From Chlorobiota bacterium (GTDB taxonomy: Bacteria; Bacteroidota; Bacteroidia; Bacteroidales; VadinHA17): 64,000 nucleotides of DNA. The notes beneath the pieces are model-generated. The model had not been told where the DNA came from. It made no database searches and saw only the letters and a list, made by a program, of their open reading frames with translations. A program made the position numbers and the translations under genes. Below, piece after piece: positions 1 to 8,294 of the stretch. Numbering within the stretch: position 1 is the first letter of the stretch; the number at the start of each line of letters is the position of its first letter. The DNA lies in NCBI GenBank assembly GCA_013152085.1, contig JAADHC010000030.1, positions 10,018 to 74,017 on the forward strand. Reading direction: 5' to 3'.

Positions 1-1745
1 ATGTTGTATTAATTGCACTGATTATTATTAACAGTAGTATTGAATACGGCTGTTCGGGAGAAAAAAAAGTTACAGGATCTGCTATAAAAAATAAAGAAAG
101 AATCATTAAAAACAAAGGGGAGGCCGAACAAAATTTTAATTATTTGTTTGCTGAAGCCATAAAAATGAAAGAAAATGGAAATTATGAAATGGCTATAAAA
201 TATTTTACTGCATGTAAACAAATTAAGAATGATGATGCTGTAGATTTTCAGTTAAGTCAGCTGTGGGCTATTGCCGGAGATTTTGACAAGGCTAAAAAAT
301 ATGGTTGGGAAGCTCAAAGGTTGGATGAAAAGAACATTTGGTATTATTACCAGTTGGCCAACATTTATCAGAAAAATAATCAACAGGATTCGGTGATTAT
401 TATCTATGAGAGGATGGTAAAAACTTTTCCGGAGGAAGACGAATTGAAATACTCACTGGCTCAGGCTTATACAAAAAATAAAAAATACAAAAAAGCGTTA
501 AGCGTGTATAATAAACTCATTGAAGAATTTGGATATACTAAAGAGCTTGGATTATCTGTAGAAGGAGTGTATGAGCATATGAAGCTGTATACGCATGCGA
601 TGAGTGAGTGTAATAAATTAATAAAACTTTTCCCTGAAGATATTGTTATTAACGGCCTCAGGGCTGAACTTTTTAGCAAAGAGGGAAAGTTTAAAGAAGC
701 TGAAAAAATTTATAAAGACATTATAACGAAATACCCGGAGGATTCCAGAATCTTGTTTTCTATGGCGGAACATTACGTCAGAAAAGGGGATAATTATAAA
801 TTAAATGATATCCTAAAAAAAATATTTATTAAAGGAGATCTGGAAAACAACCAGAAATATGGTTTTGTACTAAATTTGTTACAAAACATAAAAAATGACA
901 GTACAAATGAAGTTATCATAAAATCTGCATTAAAATGGATTGAAAGCAATCAGGTGGATTTTAAGATAAAGGCGAATTTTGCAGACTATCTGATCAGGGA
1001 AAGAGATTTTAGTAATGCGATAATTATTTTAAGGAATGTAACAAAAGAAAAACCTGAAATTGTAACTGCATGGCAACAATTGGGGATTATGGAAGAGCAG
1101 GGAGGAAACCTTGACTCAATGCGAAATGAGATGGAAAACGCTATTGGGTTTCATCCGGACGATCCGGTATTATTGCTGTTGTATAGTACCGCTTTGTTAC
1201 AAAAGAAAAAAAATAATGAAGCCATTGAAGTATTGGAAAAAGGATATGATCTTGTAAATAATAATAATAATAAATCCTTGGAATTACAATACTTATCTAT
1301 GTTAGGAGATGCATATAATACCATAAAAGAATATAAAAAGTCAGAGAATTATTACGAAAAAGCTTTAAAAATTGATCCGGAAAGCAAAATTGTATTAAAC
1401 AATTACAGTTATTATTTATCATTAAGGAAAGAAAGGCTGGGTGACGCACTAAAAATGAGTAAAAAAACAATAGAAGCCGAACCGGAGAATTCGACATACC
1501 TGGATACCTATGGTTGGGTATTATATAATATGGGAAGAGTCAGGGAAGCTGAAAAATATATTAGAAAAGCACTTGAAAACCATGGGGATGAAAGTGACGA
1601 AATATTAGGGCATTACGGAGAAATACTATATAAAAACGGGAAAATACAGGAAGCTATTAAATATTGGGAAAAAGCACTGAAAATTAACCCGGACAATAAA
1701 GAAATAATGAAAAGATTAAAAGACATTAATGAAAAAAAGAAATAA
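1..1745 (+). CDS. TPR-repeat lipoprotein, 5' partial
   Basis: The reading frame is open to the left edge (codons begin at base 3), so the gene starts outside the window. The TTG at 144 is only the first start-like codon inside it. Bases 3-56 encode a hydrophobic stretch ending in EYGCSG, a relaxed Bacteroidota lipobox with Cys codon 51-53, so the product is probably an outer-membrane or periplasm-facing lipoprotein. The rest is a chain of tetratricopeptide repeats (for example AEKIYKDIITKYPEDSRILF and SENYYEKALKIDPESKIVLN), a protein-binding scaffold. It overlaps the DUF4292 gene by 17 bases and is followed by an EnvC-like gene, an order common in Bacteroidota that suggests a cell-envelope role. 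Exact function is unknown. Base composition is very AT-rich. Confidence 0.85.
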   Translation, partial: VVLIALIIINSSIEYGCSGEKKVTGSAIKNKERIIKNKGEAEQNFNYLFAEAIKMKENGNYEMAIKYFTACKQIKNDDAVDFQLSQLWAIAGDFDKAKKYGWEAQRLDEKNIWYYYQLANIYQKNNQQDSVIIIYERMVKTFPEEDELKYSLAQAYTKNKKYKKALSVYNKLIEEFGYTKELGLSVEGVYEHMKLYTHAMSECNKLIKLFPEDIVINGLRAELFSKEGKFKEAEKIYKDIITKYPEDSRILFSMAEHYVRKGDNYKLNDILKKIFIKGDLENNQKYGFVLNLLQNIKNDSTNEVIIKSALKWIESNQVDFKIKANFADYLIRERDFSNAIIILRNVTKEKPEIVTAWQQLGIMEEQGGNLDSMRNEMENAIGFHPDDPVLLLLYSTALLQKKKNNEAIEVLEKGYDLVNNNNNKSLELQYLSMLGDAYNTIKEYKKSENYYEKALKIDPESKIVLNNYSYYLSLRKERLGDALKMSKKTIEAEPENSTYLDTYGWVLYNMGRVREAEKYIRKALENHGDESDEILGHYGEILYKNGKIQEAIKYWEKALKINPDNKEIMKRLKDINEKKK

Positions 1746-2346
1746 AATAAAAAATGTTGTCGTTATTGTTATTATTTTTTTTCAGGTTTCGGGTTGCGCT
1801 ATCCTTCAAAAAAGAAACACAAACAATACGATAACAATGAGTGACCTAATAAAAACGGGAATAATTATAAAGAGTGCTGACTTTAGGGAATGTAATGGGA
1901 ACAAAAAGCTATTTAAAGGTTATATTAAATATATTGGGGATTCAGCTTTTGTTATGACTGCTATTTCTAACCAGGGAATAGTAAGTGGAAGAATATATGT
2001 ATGGAAAGATTCATTATTGATAATAAACCGGATTAACAGGCTTTATTATAAAGAAAGTGGAAGAAACGGATATCTGCGGGAAATAAAAAATATTATAATT
2101 GAAGGAAATAAGAAAAGCGGATCCATAAAATGGAAACAAGAAGGTGTTTTAGCCCTCAAATATTATTTATTGAGTTATCAAAATGGCATAAATACATATA
2201 TTCGAATTGAAGAAAAAAGTACTGGTACCTGCATAAATATTAGCTTGGGAAAAATTGAAATAAGTAAAAAACTGCCTTTGATTATTGTTAAGGAAAATCT
2301 TAAAAAAAGCTATAGAAAAGTTAATAAGCTAAATGAAATTTACTAA
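1729..2346 (+). CDS. DUF4292-type lipoprotein
   Basis: The 205-residue product starts with a basic N-terminus, a hydrophobic segment and the lipobox VSGC (Cys about residue 23), so it is a predicted lipoprotein. The remaining sequence is beta-rich. Assignment to DUF4292 rests on position between a TPR lipoprotein and an EnvC-like gene, on size and on general character rather than on a diagnostic motif. DUF4292 proteins are distantly LolA/LolB-like and may handle lipoproteins or lipids, but no function is proven. It overlaps the gene before (17 bases) and the gene after (14 bases), so the three are probably translated from one message. It is shorter than many family members. Confidence 0.65.
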   Translation: MKKRNKIKNVVVIVIIFFQVSGCAILQKRNTNNTITMSDLIKTGIIIKSADFRECNGNKKLFKGYIKYIGDSAFVMTAISNQGIVSGRIYVWKDSLLIINRINRLYYKESGRNGYLREIKNIIIEGNKKSGSIKWKQEGVLALKYYLLSYQNGINTYIRIEEKSTGTCINISLGKIEISKKLPLIIVKENLKKSYRKVNKLNEIY

Positions 2347-3535
2347 GAAAAACATTAAATTTTTTTTGATATGTGTGCTGCTTTGTAATATGCAAATTAT
2401 TACTGCGCAAAAAAAAGCATTGCAGGATATTCGCAAAGAGCAAGAAAAATTAAAAAGTGAAATTACATATACAAATAAAAGACTTAAAGAAACGGGTGTA
2501 AAGAGAAAAATAACCACTAATCAATTAAGGTTATTGGAAAAGAAGATAAAGGAACGAGAAAAATTAATAAGAAATTATGAAGATGAAATTGAAATAATAA
2601 ATCATACAATTTTAAAAAACGGACGGCAAATTGATACGCTTAAGCTTGAAATAGAGTTGCTTAGAAAAGGATATGAAAAGGCAATAAGAAATTATTATAA
2701 TCTGACAAAAACCAGGGAAAACATTTTATTTTATATTCTTGGTGCAAAAAGTATTAACCAGGCATATAACAGAATTAGGTATATAAGGGAATTTATGAAT
2801 TATGAAAAGAAAACCTACGATGAATTAAAAGAAAAGATTCAAGAGTTAAAAAGAAAAAATGATGAGCTGGTAGTAATTATAAATGACCGAAAATCACTAT
2901 TAGGTGTAATAAAACAGGAAAAGAAGGAATACCAAAGAGAAAAAGATCTTAAAAACAGGCAAATAACGCTATTAAGAAGGAAGGAAAATGAATTAAGAAA
3001 GGAAATAACAAAAAAAAGAAGAATTGCCTTGGAATTAAAAAAAGAGATAAAAAGAATTATTGAAGAAGAGCGTAAACTTGTTAAAACACCGGGAAGAATA
3101 ACTCCGGAAGAAAAAATTATTTCAAAAAAATTTGGCGAGAACATGGGTAGATTACCATGGCCAACAGGAGCAGGTGTCATTATTGATGATTTCGGAGAGA
3201 AGGAACATCCCGTTTTAAAAAATGTAAAAGTTAAAAATGATGGAATTGATATCATTACAAAAGAGGGAGAAAAAGCTCGTGCTGTTTTTGAAGGAAAAGT
3301 TAGCAGGGTTGTTGCAATACCCGGAGCAAACGAAGTGGTGATTATAAGACACGGAGAGTACATATCTGTATACCAAAACCTGATCAATGTCAGAGTTAGG
3401 AGCGGACAAAATATAAAAACAAAAGAAATAATAGGACAGATATATACAGATAAATCAAAGAAAGAAACAATATTGCATTTTGAGATATGGAAAGGAAGAA
3501 CAGTACAGAACCCGGAAAAATGGATAGCAAGATAA
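2333..3535 (+). CDS. EnvC-like murein hydrolase activator (M23/LytM domain, degenerate)
   Basis: The 400-residue protein has a signal peptide (cut near ITAQ), a long Lys/Glu-rich coiled coil (about residues 25-255) and a C-terminal LytM domain (about 280-398). Active LytM enzymes bind zinc through an HxxxD and an HxH motif. Here the first reads NDGID (His replaced by Asn) and the second LHFEIW (only one His left), so the zinc site looks broken. This matches EnvC/NlpD-type activators that switch on cell-wall amidases during division rather than cutting peptidoglycan themselves. It closes the TPR/DUF4292 gene set. An amidase partner is not in the window. Confidence 0.85.
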   Translation: MKFTKKNIKFFLICVLLCNMQIITAQKKALQDIRKEQEKLKSEITYTNKRLKETGVKRKITTNQLRLLEKKIKEREKLIRNYEDEIEIINHTILKNGRQIDTLKLEIELLRKGYEKAIRNYYNLTKTRENILFYILGAKSINQAYNRIRYIREFMNYEKKTYDELKEKIQELKRKNDELVVIINDRKSLLGVIKQEKKEYQREKDLKNRQITLLRRKENELRKEITKKRRIALELKKEIKRIIEEERKLVKTPGRITPEEKIISKKFGENMGRLPWPTGAGVIIDDFGEKEHPVLKNVKVKNDGIDIITKEGEKARAVFEGKVSRVVAIPGANEVVIIRHGEYISVYQNLINVRVRSGQNIKTKEIIGQIYTDKSKKETILHFEIWKGRTVQNPEKWIAR

Positions 3536-3606
3536 AAAATTATAAAATAATGAAACAAAAGAAATAAAAAACAAGTATAAAAATTGAATAAATGCGTCTA
3601 AGATAA

Positions 3607-4002
3607 ATGCAGAAAACAGTACAAATATATTCGAAACCCGATAACTTGAGGATCATTGAAAACATCATAGATGATATTTCGAGTGAAACAAAACTGGCAA
3701 CAGACATATATGGAAAGGTTTTAATTGCTACAGTAGAGGCAGTTAATAATGCAATTATACACGGAAATAAATCAGATGATAAAAAAAGAGTGTTTATAAA
3801 GTTTATGTCAAATGATAAAGTATTAAAAATCAGGATAGAAGATGAAGGCGAAGGGTTTGATTATACAAATATTCCGGATCCAACTTCACCTGAGAATCTG
3901 GAAAATATACATGGCCGTGGCGTATTTTTGATGTCAAAACTAAGTGACGATATCAATTTTGAAAACGAAGGATCTTTAGTTGAATTGGTATTCAAGCTAT
4001 AG
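3607..4002 (+). CDS. RsbW-like ATP-binding protein (HATPase_c_2, anti-sigma kinase type)
   Basis: The 131-residue protein consists of a single GHKL ATPase fold. The N box is EAVNNAIIHGN, the G1 box DEGEGFD and the G2 lid GRGVFLM, as in anti-sigma serine kinases of the RsbW/SpoIIAB type. These bind a sigma factor and are relieved by an unphosphorylated STAS partner. No STAS protein or cognate sigma factor is adjacent; instead it sits directly before ybeY and mnmG. A SpoIIE-type phosphatase that could belong to such a switch lies about 39 kb away (42926). Membership of the family is clear, the partner is unknown. Confidence 0.8.
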   Translation: MQKTVQIYSKPDNLRIIENIIDDISSETKLATDIYGKVLIATVEAVNNAIIHGNKSDDKKRVFIKFMSNDKVLKIRIEDEGEGFDYTNIPDPTSPENLENIHGRGVFLMSKLSDDINFENEGSLVELVFKL

Positions 4003-4005
4003 AAA

Positions 4006-4452
4006 GTGGCTATTCTGTTTCATGTGAATTCCCCGAAATTTAGAATAATTGGTAAAAACCAAATAAAGAATTGGTTAAAAATTACTATTGTGGAGGAGGG
4101 ATTCTGTGTGGGAAATCTTAATATAATATTTGTTACAGATGATGAACTCATGGAAATTAACAAAAAATTTCTGGAACATGATTATTATACGGATATTATT
4201 ACATTTAACTATAAAGAAAAGAAAAAAATCAGTGGTGATTTATTTATTAGCATAGAAAGAGTTATGGAAAATGCAATAAAGTTTAAGAGCAGTGTAACAA
4301 ATGAATTTTTAAGAGTAATTATTCATGGTGTGCTACATATAATAGGATATAATGATAAAACATACAATGAGAAAAAAGAAATAAGAAACAAAGAAAATTT
4401 CTATCTGGGAAAAATAAGTAATGAAAGAATTGGAATAAGTAATGGAATATGA
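4006..4452 (+). CDS. ybeY: Endoribonuclease YbeY (rRNA maturation)
   Basis: YbeY is a metal-dependent endoribonuclease of 16S rRNA 3'-end processing and ribosome quality control. The 148-residue product has the family motif as HGVLHIIGYND. Two metal-binding histidines are present, and the third ligand position, His in E. coli, is Asp here. The start is GTG at 4006, three bases after the stop of the RsbW-like gene; no ATG fits. The end overlaps mnmG by 11 bases, so translation is probably coupled. Confidence 0.9.
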   Translation: MAILFHVNSPKFRIIGKNQIKNWLKITIVEEGFCVGNLNIIFVTDDELMEINKKFLEHDYYTDIITFNYKEKKKISGDLFISIERVMENAIKFKSSVTNEFLRVIIHGVLHIIGYNDKTYNEKKEIRNKENFYLGKISNERIGISNGI

Positions 4453-6310
4453 TGTAATTGTGGTTGGCGCTGGTCATGCTGGGAGTGAAGCTGCTGCCGC
4501 GGCAGCGAAAATGGGATCGAAAGTACTGCTGGTTACCATGGATATGACAAAAATTGCACAAATGTCATGTAACCCGGCAATGGGAGGCATAGCAAAAGGA
4601 CAGATAGTTAGAGAAATTGATGCATTAGGAGGTTTGTCGGGGATAATAACAGATAAAAGCTCCATACAATTCAGAATGTTGAATAAATCTAAAGGACCGG
4701 CAATGTGGAGCCCAAGGGCACAATGCGATCGAATAAAATTTTCTATATTTTGGAGAGAAGAACTTGAAAAAATAAAAAATCTGGATTTTTGGCAGGATGT
4801 AGTCATAAAAATAATAATAGAAAAAGGTAAGGCAATAGGTATAAAAACAAAATTAGGCAGAAAGATTAAAGGAAAGGCTATAATTCTTACTACTGGAACA
4901 TTTATGAATGGATTAATACATGTAGGTAGAAACAGAATGGATGGCGGAAGAATTAGCGAACCCCACTCAACAGGATTAAGTGAACAAATGAAGGCTATAG
5001 GTTTAAGGGTTGGAAGAATGAAAACAGGAACCCCGGCAAGAATAGATGGAAGAAGTATAAATTTTAAAAAATTGGTAAGGCAATCTGGAGATCCGGAGCG
5101 AAGGAGATTTACCTATGATGAAGTAAAATTTAAAAGATTAATACAAAGAGATTGTTATATCGCACACACCAATGAAAGAGTGCATGAAGAAATAAGAAAA
5201 AAAATAAAAGAATCGCCTATATATAATGGAACAATACAAAGTATTGGACCGAGATATTGTCCCAGTATAGAGGATAAAATTATAACCTTTAAAGATAAAG
5301 ATACACACCAATTGTTTCTGGAACCGGAGGGGGAATATACCATTGAATATTATCTGAACGGATTTTCATCTTCATTACCTTTGGAAGTACAGATTGCCGC
5401 ACTTCGAAAAATCGAAGGTTTTGAAAAAGCACATATTTTCAGACCGGGATATGCTATTGAATATGATTATTTTGATCCAACTCAGATTAAACATACGTTG
5501 GAAACAAAGGAAATTGAAAATCTATATTTTGCGGGCCAAATAAACGGTACGACGGGATATGAAGAAGCTGCTGCCCAGGGAATAATGTCAGGAATAAATG
5601 CAAATCTGAAAACAAATAACATGGAACCGTTTATTTTAGCCAGGGATGAAGCATATATTGGCGTGCTCATAGATGATCTGGTATTAAAAGGGGTGGATGA
5701 ACCCTATCGGATGTTTACGTCAAGAGCAGAATTCCGAATGTTACTGAGGCAGGACAATGCAGATTACAGGCTAACTGGAAAAGGGTTTAAAATAGGACTC
5801 GTAGAAGAAAAAAAATACAATAGAATGATAAGTAAATATGAAAGAAGAGATCAATGGCTGGAAATAATTGAAAAAACTTCCATAAAACCTGAAAAGGTAA
5901 ATAATATACTGGAAGAGAAAAAGTCAAGCAGGTTAAGGCAGGGGGTTAAATTAAGAGAAATATTGTTGAGACCGGAAATAAAAATTGATGATTTAGCCGG
6001 AAGAATAGATGAAATAAAGCAACTTGTGGAGAAAGAGGATGATTATTCAAAGGAGTTGAAGGAAAGCATAGAAATTGCCATAAAGTACGGAGGATATATA
6101 AACAGAGAAAAGAATATGGCTGAAAAACTGAAAAGATTAGAGAGTATTAAACTAAGAAGGGATATTGATTACTTAAGGATAAAGTCATTATCTACAGAAG
6201 CAAGACAGAAATTAAATAAGGTTAGACCGAAAAATATTGCACAGGCTTCAAGAATTAGTGGAGTCTCTCCGGCAGATATCAGTGTGTTACTGATATATAT
6301 GGGTCGTTAA
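4442..6310 (+). CDS. mnmG: tRNA U34 carboxymethylaminomethyl-modification enzyme MnmG (GidA)
   Basis: MnmG binds FAD and NADH and, with the GTPase MnmE, installs the cmnm5 group on U34 of certain tRNAs. The 622-residue length is normal. The FAD-binding dinucleotide motif is at residues 4-22 (VIVVGAGHAGSEAA), followed by the family signatures CNPAMGGIAKGQIVREIDALGG and GTPARIDG, and the C-terminal helical domain ends with SRISGVSPADISVLLIYM. It overlaps ybeY. The final stop codon touches the parS-like palindrome at 6311; mnmG next to parS is common near bacterial replication origins. Codon use is strongly AT-rich (AGA, ATA, AAA), like the genes before it and unlike most later genes. Confidence 0.97.
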   Translation: MEYDVIVVGAGHAGSEAAAAAAKMGSKVLLVTMDMTKIAQMSCNPAMGGIAKGQIVREIDALGGLSGIITDKSSIQFRMLNKSKGPAMWSPRAQCDRIKFSIFWREELEKIKNLDFWQDVVIKIIIEKGKAIGIKTKLGRKIKGKAIILTTGTFMNGLIHVGRNRMDGGRISEPHSTGLSEQMKAIGLRVGRMKTGTPARIDGRSINFKKLVRQSGDPERRRFTYDEVKFKRLIQRDCYIAHTNERVHEEIRKKIKESPIYNGTIQSIGPRYCPSIEDKIITFKDKDTHQLFLEPEGEYTIEYYLNGFSSSLPLEVQIAALRKIEGFEKAHIFRPGYAIEYDYFDPTQIKHTLETKEIENLYFAGQINGTTGYEEAAAQGIMSGINANLKTNNMEPFILARDEAYIGVLIDDLVLKGVDEPYRMFTSRAEFRMLLRQDNADYRLTGKGFKIGLVEEKKYNRMISKYERRDQWLEIIEKTSIKPEKVNNILEEKKSSRLRQGVKLREILLRPEIKIDDLAGRIDEIKQLVEKEDDYSKELKESIEIAIKYGGYINREKNMAEKLKRLESIKLRRDIDYLRIKSLSTEARQKLNKVRPKNIAQASRISGVSPADISVLLIYMGR

Positions 6311-6326
6311 TGTTCCACGTGGAACA
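6311..6326. promoter_or_regulatory. parS-like centromere site (perfect 16-base palindrome)
   Basis: TGTTCCACGTGGAACA is a perfect inverted repeat matching the parS consensus TGTTNCACGTGNAACA bound by chromosomal ParB. It lies directly after the mnmG stop and 22 bases before the preferred start of ade. Inference: a chromosome-partition loading site, which would place this window in the origin-proximal part of the chromosome. ParA/ParB genes are not in the window. Confidence 0.72.
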
Positions 6327-6348
6327 AACAATCTTAATAAATACAATC

Positions 6349-7974
6349 ATGGAAATATCCGGTAAAATTATTGATGTTATAAAGAAAAGGATATATTACG
6401 GTAAATTAATTATTGAAAATAAAAAAATAAAAAATATCATTTCGAGCCATTCGGATATTTCAGGAAAATATATTCTGCCCGGTTTTGTTGATGCCCATGT
6501 CCACATCGAAAGCTCAATGCTAACGCCGACAGAGTTCAGCAGGCTCGCAGTAAGACATGGCACAGTTGCTGTTGTAACAGATCCACACGAAATTACCAAT
6601 GTGCTTGGTGTGGAGGGATTCAGATATATGGTAGAAGATGCACGTAAAGCGCTGCTGAAAATTAAGTTTGGCGTACCCTCTTGTGTGCCTGCTACAAATT
6701 TTGAAACAACCGGTGCCAATATAGGTGAACATGAAATAGAAAAATTGTTTCAGGTAGAAGCATCATATCATTTGTCTGAAATGATGAACTTTCCAGGGGT
6801 GATCAATAGAAATCCGGAAGTGATGGGTAAAATTGAAGTAGCGAAAAGATATAATAGAAAAATTGACGGGCATGCACCGGAAATATCAGGCAGGAAGCTA
6901 AAAAAATATGTTGAAGCAGGGATCACTACGGATCATGAATGCATAAGAATAGAAGAAGCTAAAGAAAAAATTGATTTAGGAATGTATATTCTGATAAGGG
7001 AAGGAAGTGCTGCAAAGAATTTTGAAGTATTATTTCCGCTTATAGAAGAATATCCGGAAAAGGTTATGTTTTGCACGGATGATTCGCACCCTGATGATCT
7101 GGCAGAAAAACACATTAACGACATGGTTAAGCGAAGCTTGAAGAAAGGGATTGGTTTATGGAATGTATTACAGGCTGCTACAGTGAATGCCGTGAAATAT
7201 TATGATCTGGATGTGGGATTGCTGCAACCGGGAGACAAAGCGGATTTTATTGTTTGTGATCATTTGGAAGAAATGAATATTAATGAGGTTTATGTTGAAG
7301 GCAACAAGGTTTTTGATAAGAGCACGGGAGTAAAACCAGCAAGAAAAAGTTTGATTATCAATAAATTTAACTGTAATGAAATTAGTGAAAAAGCTTTGGT
7401 AGTTCGGGCAGTAAACAGGAAAAATATAAGGGTAATCGGAGCAAAAGAGGACAGCCTGATGACAAAAACACTCATTGAAAAACCAATGGTACAAGGAAAC
7501 CAGGTTGTGAGTGATTTGGAAAGGGATCTGTTGAAAATTGTAGTAGTCAATCGGTTTTCTCCGAAAAAACCGGTTGTAGGCTTTGTTCATGGTTTTGGAT
7601 TAAAGAACGGAGCTCTGGCGTCCAGTATTGCACATGATAGCCATAACCTTATTGCCGTAGGGACAGATGACCATTCGATTACTGGCGCACTGAATGCAGT
7701 AATCAGAGAAAAAGGGGGAATCGTTGTTTGTCATGATGGTAAGGAAGATATCCTATCCCTGCCTGTGGCCGGACTGATGACTACAGACGACGGGGAAACA
7801 GTGGCGGATGAATACAAAGAATTAAATCAAAAGGCAAAAGAAACAGGTACGTCACTGAACGCACCGTTTATGACGCTCTCGTTCATGGCCCTGCTTGTCA
7901 TTCCGGAACTCAAAATCAGCGATCGAGGGTTGTTCGACGTGACTAAGTTTAGGTTTACGGATCTGTTTGTTTAA
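6349..7974 (+). CDS. ade: Adenine deaminase
   Basis: Adenine deaminase hydrolyses adenine to hypoxanthine and ammonia in purine salvage. The 541-residue product is an amidohydrolase with metal-binding motif DAHVHIESSM near residue 47, then DPHEITNVLG, CTDDSHPDDL and the C-terminal family motif GTDDHSITGALNAVIREKGG. The frame is open from an ATG at 6310, but that codon lies in the parS-like palindrome and adds 13 residues of non-family sequence (MFHVEQ...). The ATG at 6349 (MEISGKIIDV) fits the family. Codon use shifts along the gene from AT-rich to the more balanced style of later genes. Confidence 0.95.
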   Translation: MEISGKIIDVIKKRIYYGKLIIENKKIKNIISSHSDISGKYILPGFVDAHVHIESSMLTPTEFSRLAVRHGTVAVVTDPHEITNVLGVEGFRYMVEDARKALLKIKFGVPSCVPATNFETTGANIGEHEIEKLFQVEASYHLSEMMNFPGVINRNPEVMGKIEVAKRYNRKIDGHAPEISGRKLKKYVEAGITTDHECIRIEEAKEKIDLGMYILIREGSAAKNFEVLFPLIEEYPEKVMFCTDDSHPDDLAEKHINDMVKRSLKKGIGLWNVLQAATVNAVKYYDLDVGLLQPGDKADFIVCDHLEEMNINEVYVEGNKVFDKSTGVKPARKSLIINKFNCNEISEKALVVRAVNRKNIRVIGAKEDSLMTKTLIEKPMVQGNQVVSDLERDLLKIVVVNRFSPKKPVVGFVHGFGLKNGALASSIAHDSHNLIAVGTDDHSITGALNAVIREKGGIVVCHDGKEDILSLPVAGLMTTDDGETVADEYKELNQKAKETGTSLNAPFMTLSFMALLVIPELKISDRGLFDVTKFRFTDLFV

Positions 7975-8281
7975 ATTTTTAACCATAGGACCTATTGATA
8001 CTCGTTCTGCGCATCATCCGAAAACCGTGAGAGCAGAAGGGTTCCCGGCTACTGTAAATGAAACTATAAAGGTGTCGTGGGGAACAGGCGGGAAACAGCA
8101 ATCATTATTGATATAATTAACAGGCAGACAAGTGCTTATAATGATCTGTCAAATAATTGTATAAATTTTTTAATAGGACGTAATTCATGTACATTACCTG
8201 CAGAATAATGTAATCAATTACGTTAAAGCAAGGAGCTTTGTTGTATATTAAGGCTTCTAAAACAAAAACGGCTTCATTTCT
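7975..8281. other. Intergenic stretch with possible degenerate riboswitch-like sequence
   Basis: About 320 bases separate ade from the preferred uvrC start. Between about 8013 and 8140 there are words resembling parts of the cobalamin riboswitch core: an ACCGTGA block, CCCGGCTACTGTAA (compare CCCGCNACTGTAA), a GGGGAACAGGCGGG block and a later CAGGCAGAC block. The match is imperfect, and the next gene (uvrC) is not a usual B12 target. The same bases can also be read as about 40 open codons in frame 2 (from 7988, stop about 8114) with a protein-like composition but no start codon. Both readings are weak. 8120-8281 is AT-rich with nothing recognisable. Confidence 0.25.
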
Positions 8282-8289
8282 TATCTTTG
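8282..8289 (+). promoter_or_regulatory. -7 element TATCTTTG upstream of uvrC
   Basis: The word matches the Bacteroidota -7 consensus TAnnTTTG and ends 5 bases before the ATG at 8295, so the transcript would be leaderless or nearly so. No convincing -33 TTTG is visible. It supports 8295 over the TTG at 8238 as the start. Confidence 0.5.
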
Positions 8290-8294
8290 TTATT

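Noticed and set aside
144-1745. TTG at 144 as the start of the TPR gene
   Set aside because: The frame is open to the left edge and encodes a lipoprotein-type signal region before this codon, so the gene starts outside the window.
2839-3558. 239-codon minus-strand frame
   Set aside because: It is antisense to the EnvC-like gene, rich in Phe/Ser/Ile as expected for the complement of Lys/Glu-rich coding sequence.
6310-6348. ATG 6310 as start of ade
   Set aside because: It lies in the parS-like palindrome and adds 13 residues unlike the family; ATG 6349 gives the expected N-terminus.
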